Program-made: the position numbers and the translations under genes | Shown here: piece after piece, positions 12,457 to 22,367 of the stretch | Position numbering within the stretch: position 1 is the first letter of the stretch | How the letters are laid out: each line of letters starts with the position of its first letter | Notes under the pieces: generated by a model | Databases searched by the model: none | What the model was told of the DNA's origin: nothing | What the model saw: only the letters and a program-made list of their open reading frames with translations | From: Lingula anatina | Taxonomy: Eukaryota; Brachiopoda; Lingulata; Lingulida; Lingulidae | Assembly (NCBI RefSeq): GCF_001039355.2 | Contig: NW_019773770.1 | Coordinates: 1-64,000, forward strand | Reading direction: 5' to 3' | Length of the DNA: 64,000 bases

Positions 12457-13871
12457 ATGAAGACGACGTGCCTGTTTGTTGTTCTTTTGTATACAGTGAT
12501 AGCATCGATATTCATGCAAATGACCGTAGGTGAGTGTAGTACATATCATCAGTATTATGTCTGAAATTTTACATCATTATTTCTGATAGATATACAAGTT
12601 AATGCTCATAGATACTTTCAAGATTTCACTGTAGTTTTCTTCCATAGAATCATCAAATAGAAGAGGAACAGAGAAGCAAGTCTCAGGCGGATTAAAAAAA
12701 ATATTATCAGTATTGGGACGTTGATTCCGTCCACGTGGATGGCATTTCGACAACGTTTCCAATAAAAATATACTTTTGAATCGTATCGTATCTTTGAATC
12801 ATGCATTGAAATAGTCTTTTAAATGAATTAAGAAACTTGCTTTGAAACGAAAAGCGCCAGTTTTGCGTAGTGAGTTGTGTGCTTTTTTCATCAGTAGAAC
12901 CTATGCCGTGTTCATGCTGCATATTTTAACTCTAATAAGCTATCGTCAAATATGTTACATTAAATGCAGCAATTCAAGCATTTGGCACATTTCAGTTATT
13001 ATTCCTGTGAGTTAGGATGTTGGTAACGAATTGATTCACTTTCTGCAGTTTCCATTCCAAAATGCACAGTCGATATCCCGTTTGGGTATTCTAGCGTTGT
13101 AAAGGGCAGATAATGTTAATTATGTCGAGTTCCTCTGACCCTGAAAGGGATAACAATATGAGATTCATATTTCACAATAAAGACATTGTAAACAACTCAT
13201 AGAAATATTCCATTTTACCACCAAAACAGCGGTTATCGCAAATTCTGGAATATGTGCTTGCCAGCAGAGCACGCGGACCATCATAAATGGCTATACCTCC
13301 ACAATAATCTCTTTGGACATTATTAAAAAAATAAAAAAAAATAATAAAAAAAAAAAACATGAACTAACTTTGAATGTCGGAATTGATTCATAAACCACTC
13401 GTCAGGATGGGGAAATCGTCGTTAACCTCAGGAAAATACTTTTTTGCCAAAACGAACAGTTGTTATCCCTTTAACTGCGAGCACATCCATGACATAAATA
13501 AATAAATAAATAAATATGAAAAAGGTATATACATGTATATTTAACTACATTGCTTTGCCAGGTTCTTTATAATCATATTATCCTCATAAACTGTAAGCAA
13601 CATTTTACATTTCTTAGGCAGTACCTGTGCGCGAAGCTTTTGTGGGAAAATGGGGAAAAAATTCAAGCCAAGCGTCGCGGATGAAATTATGCAATTTGAC
13701 ATCGGGAACCGAATGGATTGCGCAATGGCGTGTGCTGACCTTCCCGACTGCCAGTCGTACGGCATCAAAAATGTGGGAACACTGCGTTGCACTTTGAACA
13801 GGAACAAAGCTGCAGATGACGGAGAACTTTTGAATTACCCAAGCGGAAATTATGACTACTACCATCTCTAG
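12457..13871 (+). CDS. secreted single-module PAN/Apple-like protein
   Basis: Two exons: 12457-12529 and 13618-13871 (stop TAG), giving 108 aa. Exon 1 is a signal peptide (MKTTCLFVVLLYTVIAS). Exon 2 encodes one cysteine-rich module: a Cys pair near its start (STC and SFC), then MDCAMACADLPDCQSYG, LRCTLNR and the tail NYDYYHL. The C-x3-C followed by DC and RC pattern, the exon phase (1) and the aromatic C-terminal tail are the same as in the gene at 10648, so the two are probably tandem paralogues with one and two modules. The basic stretch GKMGKKFKP just before the module is unusual. The intron of about 1.1 kb contains no other recognisable exon. Confidence 0.68.
13494..13515. repeat. (AAAT)n microsatellite
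   Basis: Five tandem AAAT units in the intron of the single-module PAN gene. Confidence 0.85.
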
Positions 13872-15145
13872 AAACCCGCTAGCCGTTCTTATCTATAAAC
13901 AAAGCGACAATCTACCAAAGTCCGCTGTGTTAACAAATAACGGCACGTACCTAATAACACAACAAACAGGACTGATGGAACGGTCAGGAAATAAGAGCAG
14001 TTATCATCCATTTGTCCACACAAATTTGTCAATACATTGATTTCAGGCTGGTGGTTATACGTGAGGCGAAGCCTAGAAACTTTTACCACACCCATTCACG
14101 TAATCGACTTACTGGTCATCAAACACGACTTGGAGGACTGGTGGCTGAATTTGGCCCTGACAATAACGTCTACAAAAAAAAAAAAAAAAAAAAAAAACTG
14201 AAATAGTGGACATTTAGGAAAAGAACCACAGACCCGTATGTGTTTTAACCTCATTTTAAGCAAATATTCCATGGAGGGTTCTTTTAAATAAAAGCTATGG
14301 AAAATAATTACCCAAGTTCAATAATGAAATAAAATTCAGCAATTCTATTAAAAATACTGCAGCTTTTGTATTTAGTATCAACATGACAGTCATTCTCAAT
14401 ATATATATGTCCAATTAACATTTTTTTATTAAAAGTTACCCGGCGGAAGAGTTGTTTTTCCAAGTGGAACTCTACATTATATCAGTCTAGTAACTTACAA
14501 AGATACTATTTACTAGATTTTTATGTTGTCACGCAAAAGACATAAATGGACTTAACTTTAAACCTTCGTTATTATCGCCTATCACCATCTCAAATTTTAC
14601 AATCGATCTTGTTTATTTTTATTAAAGTAGAAAATCTGCAACTTGTCAGTAAGTGAGTATGATGTCTACCATCTCAGAAAATGTATATCTAGAATGTTTA
14701 TTTATGAAATAACTCAATAAGTAGCTTGTTTGTACTTTTGCGGTGTCGCCGGGTTAAAAAAACCTTCGTCACGTCTTTTGGCGCAGGTCATCAGTTTCAG
14801 TTATTTGATCTATTAACTTTTTGTAATATATTAGCCATTAACGCAATCTTGAATTGAGTAACGTCCATTATTAGCTAGACGATATGGTGACATGTCACAG
14901 TTGATTGTTTTACAGGAAACTGCATGCTCTTAGGACGTTATTTGCAAAACTTTAATTCGTTACCAGGCATTGTGAAAAAATGTAGGCCTACTTGCGGTTG
15001 ATGACAAAATGTTTCAGTGAAATAAACATGCATTAGCGCAGTCTTATTTTTGTTAGTGTTAAAACTTTCAAGTATTATCCTTGTTATTTTAAAGACTTGC
15101 GTTGCTAAAACAGCTGCAACTTCCGTTAAAAAATTCGAAAATTAC

Positions 15146-15166
15146 CCCATGCTAGCAAGGCATGGG
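15146..15166. repeat. short perfect inverted repeat
   Basis: CCCATGC at 15146-15152 pairs with GCATGGG at 15160-15166 across a 7-base loop. The flanks AAAATTA and TTTTAAAATTTT extend the pairing imperfectly. Confidence 0.7.
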
Positions 15167-15309
15167 TTTTAAAATTTTCCATGATTTACAAAAAAAATTT
15201 TTGTATTGACAATGACTCCACTAGACACTACTACAATCTTCGGCAATGAATTACACTGTAAATAAGCTTCTCTAAATCGTACGTAAAATGTCTGTCAGTT
15301 TTAACAAAC

Positions 15310-15575
15310 ACAAAAATCTACTGAACAACTGAGGACATAAAACTGGAGCACTTCAGAGACATCTGGTGTCAACAGGCTGAAAGCTTATCATACGTTCAGT
15401 TTGTGTAATATAAAGCTTAGATATAAGTTTGGACTGAAAATAATATCTAAAATGTCTTCACAAATAACTTCAGTTCAGGCAACACAAAAATACAATCACT
15501 GCAAAACAAACTGAAGACATTAACGTAAAAAAGCAGTTCAGAGACATCTGAAGTCTTAATCCGTTTAACATACAG
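15310..15575. repeat. direct repeat, two short units about 190 bp apart
   Basis: The block ACTGAGGACAT...CAGAGACATCTGGTGTC near 15325-15375 recurs as ACTGAAGACAT...CAGAGACATCTGAAGTC near 15512-15556. Partial internal similarity (ACTTCAGTTCAG, TGTCTTCA) suggests a small degenerate tandem array. Confidence 0.55.
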
Positions 15576-15889
15576 AATAGCTGTTAGCTGTCAAGGCAAA
15601 TTGCTACAGAAAAAATACATGACAGAACACTGATAGGAACCACTACATGACAATTTTACTGCATGCATGCTGACTCCATTGGCAATATTACCGTTCTATC
15701 TGCTCTCTTTCTCTTCCGTTGGTTTGGCTTTTTCCCCTTACCTGTTCCTCCAATTAAATTCAATCCACAGGAAGAGACTATATTTCGCTTACCTTTGGGC
15801 GTATTTAAAAACCTTTGAGTGTGTTGTCTCTGCACTTTTACTTGCCCACGCACACCTGTCTACTCTACTAAAATATGAATCCAATCAAA

Positions 15890-16720
15890 ATTCCCCCCTT
15901 CCCTTGAAGGCTCTCTCCATCTCCAGATATTGTCCCTCGACAATTTCATAAAAAGAATTAACCAGTGTTCGAGTATCTTGGGGTTGCCAATTTACCTTCA
16001 TCTTCATGATGTGATTAACTAATTCACAATTATTATTTGTCCATGCAATAGGTAGATCTTTGTGTCTTTCTCTAGTTTGGAAGTTTTCCTGTAATTAATG
16101 TTTTCAAATTGAGGTACATTTTCAATATTTCTTAAAACTGATTGGCTCCTTTCCTCAAAAACTACTTGATTGTCAGAATATATTAATCCATTTTTGCCAA
16201 ATATAGCTGAAACTATTTTGTTCCTTTCTTCTTCATTGGCCCCAAATTATAGCATTGTTTTTGATTGGCCGATGGCAAGAAATGTGATCTGTATTACTTC
16301 CAAAACCAAAGTTTGCACCTTTCTTGATAACTTTTTCCTCATTACTTCCGATAACTAAATTTGGATTTTTATAGGCATTTCCATAGCAATGGAAGTGAAA
16401 AAGTTCCCAAATGTCTTCCAATCAGATTGTCAGTGAATAAGAATGGGTCCTAAAAATATGGTTGATTCATACCAATCCTAGGTGCTTGTAAGTTAGTGAA
16501 GTGACATGAAGTTGTCCCAGGTTGAACGGTTTATCGGCACCCAAAATTGTAGTGATGGAGTTGGGAGCAGCGAGATCTGTTCATCGGTACACAACTTTAC
16601 ACAAGGGGACTTGCTCTTTATGTGGTTGATCCTGCGAATGAAAGGGTGTTCATGGTGTGAATTGTGTAGATTAACAAAGTCTTTTGCTACATTAGCAGGT
16701 CCTGCAGTCTAAGTACGAGC
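15890..16720 (-). pseudogene. decayed MULE-superfamily transposase fragment
   Basis: The minus strand carries coding-like stretches in shifting frames. In order from 16720 to 15890: a segment with FVNLHNSHHEHPFIRR; ILGADKPFNLGQLHVTSLTY at about 16570-16500; WELFHFHCYG at about 16400; KIVSAIFGKNGLIYSDNQVVF with FEERS at about 16215-16150; and RHKDLPIAWTNNNCELVNH followed by MKVNWQPQDTRTLVNSFYEI and EMERAFKGRGEF, ending in a stop near 15895. The order and spacing match MULE-type transposases from memory: the FNLG-x-YVT block, the IFG block, the TNN-x-ES-x-N-x-x-K block and the final ERA-x-x-G-x-G-(E/D)-(Y/F) block. At least two frame changes and several stops make it non-functional. No terminal inverted repeats were found. 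Confidence 0.62.
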
Positions 16721-18434
16721 CTTTTTATTTGCTACCTGTTTCAACTTTGAGGGTCATTGGTTTTCTGAATCCGCTACACGAACCAGCTTTTCGTAAAGTT
16801 CACAAGGTTTGGAGACACGTTCGGCAGTTATACGGTCCATAACAAAGTCTGAAGTACTGCAATACGGGTTTACCGCGAATATATCTTCAAGTTAATTTTT
16901 CACTTTTCTGTTTTCTTCAAAAGGACCTATATATTAAGAACTGAGAATTATAATTAAGACATGGAATTATTGGGTGCTGTTACATTCCTGATACATACCT
17001 ATCTACTTTGCACTTGTGAAAATTAATTTAACTATATTCCTGTCTGACGCTCCTTGTTTATCAGAAATGTCATTAAAAGAAGTGGATTTGAAATGGGACC
17101 TTATTTCCGCAGCAGTCCCAGCTAGGTGTGGCTCAGCTGAGACGCGCATGGTCAGTGTCGACGGTTGAATACTGTTCAAGCGAGTTGAACTTCTCTGCGA
17201 CAAGCACGTAAGAATTTGGTGGGAGGTGACCAGCGCACGTGGACGGTTTTATTCCATATAACTTCTCTAGAGCTTGATATAGGGTCACTTTATTCGGTTT
17301 AAGGGGTGTTTTAGGATGAAATTACTCTATTTTTTCACGGTATATATGTCAAATAATAGGGCCTACACTGTCACCCTCTCACCATATATGCCATGATGCC
17401 ATGAACACCTTTCGCTGGCGCTCGAGGTGTTATGGCATATATCGCTCGGGTGACAGTGTATTATCCCACACATACATGTATATATCTACTTCGTTGGTAA
17501 ATGTTTCTCATTCACCATTAACCTTAATTGGGGTATTAAAAGAAATATTTTCACTTTTTAACACAGAAGAGCACATTTGAATATGCGTTGTATGTTGCCA
17601 TATTTCACAAAGCCAAGAAATGTAGTTATTCTCATGAATATTACTTTAAGTGTTTTGTGTATACATGAGGCAAAATTTCATTATACCTACCCATTCATAC
17701 GTACTTTCGGCTGGGGAGTTCAATTCTCTTGTTTTTCAAAGTCAAACATTATACAAGCATTATGGTGAAATGAACAAGTGAACTTGTTTTGGCTGTCACT
17801 TGTCAATCATCTGGTGTCAGTGAGAGCAGATACGTACCTCACTTGCTAGATAACACCACTGAAATGAGCAACTCCTTGGTTTACTGCCATGGAAAGGGCC
17901 ATTTCAGTAGATACATGTACAATAAATTACAAAAAGAGTAAGAAGCAGCCATAGCATGTTTGTAACTCCTAATTTTCTCAGGTTTATTGCAGTAAGCACG
18001 ATTTTGACAACATCACTGAAAAAGCAAGCAAACAGATTCATTTCACCTGTTTCACGAATTATCTGACTTAGTAGCTCAAGACGAAGCGTTCATGAAAATT
18101 TATCCTGAACTTAAATATCGTTTTCTGGTAAACAAAGTAAACTTACAAATTATAATACGTTAAGGTAAATGATTTGACGTAGTACTCTCGACTCCGTAGG
18201 CAGCGGGGATTAGATACCCTCTACCAGGGCGGCAGATATTATAGGGACATTTTCCACATTTTCCATCTACGTAGCCTAAACAAAACTGATAATGTAGTCA
18301 TGAAGCGTCGACTGTATAAACATTGGTCGGTAGACGAATTTCATTTTGTAAAAATTCAACTTTGGTTAATGAGCATAGCAACTAAATTTTGCAGTCAGTC
18401 GGAATTATATAAAAAATACTGTTTATTCAAATCT
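16721..18434. other. intergenic stretch, no gene; contains a fold-back element
   Basis: No supported coding sequence. The 5' part may be further degraded MULE sequence, which I could not align. The only clear structure is the inverted repeat at 17354-17466. Confidence 0.45.
17354..17466. repeat. fold-back (inverted repeat) element
   Basis: The left arm contains TACACTGTCACCC, ATATATGCCAT and AACACCT. The right arm contains AGGTGTT, ATGGCATATAT and GGGTGACAGTGTA in mirror order. The arms are about 43-55 bp with internal mismatches and the central loop is about 15 bp (TTCGCTGGCGCTCG). It looks like a small hairpin MITE; no target-site duplication was identified. Confidence 0.7.
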
Positions 18435-18445
18435 AAAGTGAAGGT

Positions 18446-19471
18446 TTAAGTGAAGTAAAGGAAAGGATTTAAGAGTTCTGCGCAACCTATACTGGGAACA
18501 AACTGCATGTATGCGAGTAGGCAATGACACAAGCTCATACACCAAAATTAGAAGAGGCGTTAGACAGGGATGTGTGCTTAGCGCAGACCTGTTCAACCTT
18601 TATAGTGAGATTATTCTTCGAGAAATAACACCATTAGAGGGAATTCATGTCGGAGGAAAAAACATTAACAACTTGAGATATGCTGATGATACCGTCCTAA
18701 TTGCTGAGTCAGTTACAAGAAAGTTACAAGAGATACTAGACAAAGTGGTTGAATCCAGCAAAAAGAAAGGGTTCACCATCAACTGGAAGAAGACAGAATG
18801 TATAGTAATCAGCAAACAAAGAACAGCTAAACATTGTAAGATATTGATTGACAACATCCTAATAAAACATGTACAGAAATTCAACTATCTTGGCAGCATG
18901 ATAACTGAAGATGACAAATGTGACCAAGAAATTAGAAGACGTATTGGAATGGCAAAAGCTGCATTTGAAAAACTGGGCAGCATAATGAAGAACAACAAAA
19001 TTTCTATGACGACAAAGATCAGAATGTTGAATTGTTATGTGTTTTCCATTCTCACTTATGGAAGCGAATGCTGGACTACATCCCAAGGTATAGAACAACG
19101 AATAGAAGCGGCAGAGATGTGGTTTCTCAGGAAAATGATGAGAATATCTTGGACAGAGAGAATGACAAATCAGAAAGTGTTGGAGAGAGCAGGAACAAAG
19201 CGTTTCCTTCTAAAAAGCATACGAAAGAGACAGTTGGAATTTTTAGGACACGTAATGCGGAAAGATGAGCTAGAACATCTTAGTGTGACAGGCAAGATCA
19301 ATGGAAAGCGAAGCAGGGGCAGGCAAAGATTAACATACACAGCAAGCATAAGTAGGTGGACAGGAATAGCGGAGCTAGACCTGTTGAAGACCGCAAAGGA
19401 CAGGAAGAGGTGGAAGTCCATGATCGCCAACGTCCTAATGGGATTAGGCACTTGAGAGAGAGAGAGAGAAA
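18446..19471 (+). mobile_element. 5'-truncated RTE-like LINE retrotransposon
   Basis: A non-LTR retrotransposon 3' end. It is flanked by an 11-bp direct repeat AAAGTGAAGGT at 18435-18445 and 19472-19482, read as the target-site duplication. It ends in a (GA)n/A-rich tail (19454-19471), a short-repeat tail as seen in RTE-type elements rather than a long poly(A). It lacks the endonuclease and the N-terminal half of the reverse transcriptase, the usual result of incomplete reverse transcription. The near-intact frame and perfect duplication suggest a fairly young insertion. Confidence 0.82.
18461..19455 (+). pseudogene. reverse transcriptase, C-terminal half (LINE ORF2 fragment)
   Basis: The open frame runs from the truncation point through DLRVLRNLYWEQTACMRVGN to a TGA at 19453-19455, about 330 codons without interruption. 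Visible RT motifs are GVRQGCVLSADLFNLY (palm), LRYADDTVLIAE with catalytic YADD, GFTINWKKTECIV, and FNYLGSMIT (thumb region). The C-terminal block ILTYGSECWT, RKRQLEFLGHVMRKDELE and GKRSRGRQRLTY is typical of RTE-clade ORFs common in marine invertebrates. The palm motifs before RQGCVLS are missing, so the fragment cannot be an active enzyme. The internal ATG at 18511 is not a real start. Confidence 0.9.
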
Positions 19472-20096
19472 AAAGTGAAGGTGATTTAAAAGCATAAAAG
19501 CAACATTACCTACGGTTTTCCTGCGGTCAATTGTAAACTTTCCACATGACACATCAATACCCGATGCATTTTTCGAACAAAAATCCTGCAATTATTAACT
19601 CCTTTTTTAATATATTATCGATGTGTAACAATATTAATGTCGAAAATATTAATTGCATAGTGGGAGTAGAGATACGAGGAAGCAACAATGCAGGGTGTGG
19701 TCGGTGTGGGGGAGGACGGTGTGCGTTTAATGGTAATTTTACAGGGGATGTATCGATGCGGGGGATTACCGGTGTGGGGTCGTATCGTTATTGAGACACC
19801 CCGCAAGGTGAAAAATAACTTACTTTTCCTCACTTTTGCACACTATCAAAAAGCACAACGTGGTGGTGAAAATAAAATGTGAAATACAGTAATGTGCCTT
19901 TTGAAAGTCGTGGAAAGACAACATAACAACATAGCAAGGGCCAGACAGCTTTCTGTCAAAAATGGCAGAATGTTATGAAATTCGAACATCTGGCATTTCT
20001 GAGCACCTGTAATTTCATGAATTTCGACAAAACGATCTTTTCGTTATTTCAATTAATTTCTTTTGTACGAAATTTATGGTACGTTACTGAATCTCG

Positions 20097-20370
20097 AAAA
20101 TTAGCAAAGATACACCCATAGTTACTATTGAACTTGAATAAAAAGTCATACACTGGCAATCTAACTGTGACCTTGAAATTGACCTTTGACCTACTTTTCA
20201 CCGTGAACTGAACTTTGCAACATTTAATTCCCTTATATCTCCAAAACTGGCAGAGATAGACCCATAGTTACTATTGAACTTGAATAGGAAGTCATACACT
20301 GGCAATTTAAATAAGGCCTTAACATTAATCTTTGACCTACTTTTTACAACGAACTGAACTTTGCAAGGTT
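20097..20370. repeat. 146-bp tandem repeat, two units
   Basis: The block GTTACTATTGAACTTGAATA occurs at 20121 and again at 20267, 146 bp apart. It is followed in both units by AGTCATACACTGGCAAT, CTTTGACCTACTTTT and GAACTGAACTTTGCAA. Divergence is roughly 10-15% by eye. It lies just downstream of the pogo-OTU pseudogene (minus strand) and could belong to that element or be an independent satellite fragment. Confidence 0.85.
20168..20192 (-). promoter_or_regulatory. nuclear-receptor-like half-site cluster (ERRE and DR1)
   Basis: On the minus strand, 20192-20180 reads AGGTCAAAGGTCA, an exact DR1 element (consensus for HNF4, RXR and PPAR-type receptors). 20176-20168 reads TCAAGGTCA, an exact extended half-site of the ERR/FTZ-F1 type. 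Both lie in unit 1 of the 146-bp repeat; in unit 2 the DR1 is reduced to one half-site. Function is unknown; a repeat carrying such sites could arise by chance. Confidence 0.4.
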
Positions 20371-20385
20371 TCTGGGGATAGTTCA

Positions 20386-22367
20386 TTAATAATGTCCCTG
20401 ATTCCTTGGTTGTTTTGTAGTGGAGGAAGGGTAGGTGTATCTGATACGGGAATATCGCCCCATCTGACTCCATGGGTTGTAGCGGACTGTGCTGTAGTGC
20501 GCAGTCATAGTGGCCGACTTCCTGGCCGCACCTCGTAAAGCGTTTCTTTGTCTGTCGCCTTCTCCGTCGCCATATCGCTGCACCACCTGACACAGATTGT
20601 CTACTACAACAATTGGCCGGTTGAGAACTTCGCTGGCTGCAATAATCTCGAACTCCCCCGGCAAGGAAGTTGGCACTGCCATGGCCGCGATTCTGTCTTC
20701 CATGGAGGAATACCGTAACCAGGCTGGAAGGTCAGCATTGATGGTTTCAATATCTAGGTTGTTATACCTGCTGTAATATTCGCACATGTGGCTAATAACA
20801 TTGGCCCTTAAACCATCTGCAGTGCTCTTCTCCAGCATCTCTAACACTGGACTCTTCAAAATCCCATGATTATTCCTCTCAGCTAATTGTAACTTTGGAT
20901 TCATGCCTATTACTAAACTTCGAAATAGACATCGCCCGTCACTACTTGCCTGGACAATACAAGTGCTGGACAAGGCCTCCGGTCGCCTGGTGTTGGTCGA
21001 TGAGCAAAATGGCACTTCATTAACAGGTGTGGAACTTTCATCGGCTGGTAAGTTGCAAGAGGCAGCTGTGCTTTCTGCTGGGAGTTGTTCAGTGTGCTGT
21101 GCGTCCGGCTCGTCTGTTACCAGCGCCCCCATAAATTCATCGGCTGCGAAAACATTGGGGTCAAAGGGCCAAAGACCACATACTTTGAAACCGTGAACGG
21201 CTTTTTCCGGCAAAGCGGTCCTCAAAAAGGCCTTTCCAGATAGACCGGCCATGCCGTAGACTGAGATCCGACGCCCAGGGTAAGAGACCATCCAACTGTC
21301 GGCTTCAGCATTAAATGCACTCTTCAAGGATTTGAAATAGGCGCTGTCCAGCGGTTGCAGCTTATGAGTGCTACACGTATGTAGGGGGCAATGTGAGAAG
21401 CTCAATTCCATTCTCCCGACAAAAATCAATGGCCTCCAGAGTCTTGTGACTGTGATGTCTATCCAACAATATGATATGGGGGTCTTGGCGAGAGCAGGCT
21501 GTAAAACTGACGAAATGCCTCAACCACGTGAGAAATAGCTCCGAGTCTGTCCATCCACTTTGACTCGCATATCCTACAGCTTCTGGCGGCGCGTCTTTCA
21601 TGAGCGTTTCGACCATTCTTTTTCTTGGAAAGATATACATGGGTGGCAAAAATTTTCATGCTGCGCTGAAGGCACAGATCAGGGTCTCCAAATCTCCCCG
21701 CTCAGCACTTGTGATTTTACTGACTTGTCGCATTCCCTTTGCCGCCATAATCTTACCAGGCTTTTGGACAGTGGTAAGTCCGGTCTCGTCCATATTCCAA
21801 ATTCGGGACGGCGCGTAGTGATGGGCGTAGAGACATGCTTTATACATGCCAAAGAAATTGGTCACTTGCGTCTTATTAAAGCCTACAGCACGCGCGACGC
21901 TGGTTGACTGAGGCTTACGAATGCTTAAGGCGCGACGCGAGAGAAACCCTTGCACCCAGTCCTGACCTGCCATCCGCAGCTCTCTGCTGAACGGATGAGC
22001 GACCTGTGCTTTTTCCGCCACATCAAATGCAAGGCGCTGCATATCTCGGACTTTTAACCCGTAGAGTCGTCTCTAGAGTCGTCATTTCAATGACATGGGA
22101 CTTCAGCTGTAATTCTACAGTTTGCGGCAGGGCGCTGTGATACCTTCCAAAAATAAGCGTGCCTGGTACAGCCACTTGCTGGTCCCGGTGGCGGCGCAGG
22201 GTGCGTGTCGGTACACCGAACTCTTGGCTGGCTCGGATAAGAGGCATACCTGCAGACCAAGAAGTTCTCTTTATAACTTCTTGTGCAGACAAAGCCTTTA
22301 GTGCTGCTGCCAGGTTTTCCTGACCATATTTGCCTCTGTCAGACTTCCTCTTATAATTTCTCACCAT
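20386..22367 (-). pseudogene. pogo/Tigger-like DDE transposase fused to an OTU cysteine-protease domain, disrupted
   Basis: Reads 5' to 3' from 22367. The N-terminal HTH (MVRNYKRKSDRGKYG, then FGVPTRTLRRH) and the CENP-B-like segment (RKPQSTSVARAVGFNK) are typical of the pogo/Tigger family. The DDE catalytic core follows: first Asp in NMDETGLTTVQKPGK, second in LLDRHHSHK (usually LDGHxSH, here Gly to Arg), third in THKLQPLDSAYF at 21346-21348. After GLWPFDPNVF and an acidic linker the same open frame continues into an OTU fold: SSDGRCLFRSL (nucleophile Cys at 20929-20931), TADGLRANVISHM, and GEFEIIAASEVLNRPIVVVD. Lesions: a frameshift near 22066-22080, an in-frame TGA at 21656-21658 where a Gly is expected, a one-base insertion near 21387, and a probable frameshift near 20520-20590. 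Past that last point another frame reads VGHYDCAL, the expected OTU His motif. DNA transposition and ubiquitin-like deconjugation are the family roles; this copy is dead. Confidence 0.85.
20590..20958 (-). other. OTU-like cysteine protease domain within the transposase fusion
   Basis: This is the C-terminal domain of the pseudogene. It has the OTU signature D-G-x-C-L-F-R (DGRCLFRSL) with Asp and nucleophilic Cys intact. The central helix TADGLRANVISHMCEYYSRY and the late strand GEFEIIAASEVLNRPIVVVD match the canonical W-G-x-x-x-E-I/L...A-x-x...RPIxVV pattern, with the usual WGG replaced by SLPG. The catalytic His is not reached in the main frame; GHYDCAL appears about 20-26 codons further on in another frame (His at 20510-20512). 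No stop separates it from the DDE part, so the fusion existed before the gene decayed. Confidence 0.8.

Larger units (their letters stand above)
13872..15890. other. intergenic stretch with small repeats
   Basis: No supported gene. It contains an A-tract of about 24 bases at 14174-14198 ending a short sequence block (possible retroposon tail), a small inverted repeat at 15146-15166 (CCCATGC / GCATGGG), and two copies of a block around CAGAGACATCTG at about 15310-15400 and 15510-15575. The remainder is AT-rich and featureless to me. Confidence 0.5.
19483..20385. other. non-coding stretch with 146-bp tandem repeat
   Basis: No gene supported. A G-rich patch at 19685-19790 opens short frames without family resemblance. 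From about 20097 it is occupied by the tandem repeat described separately. Confidence 0.5.

Noticed and set aside
12577-12922. Three overlapping minus-strand open frames
   Set aside because: They lie in the intron of the single-module PAN gene, overlap each other in different frames and resemble nothing.
18645-19451. Minus-strand open frames opposite the RT fragment
   Set aside because: Antisense shadows of the reverse transcriptase reading frame.
19546-19882. Gly-rich open frames on both strands
   Set aside because: They come from a G-rich patch next to the LINE tail, with no codon or family support.
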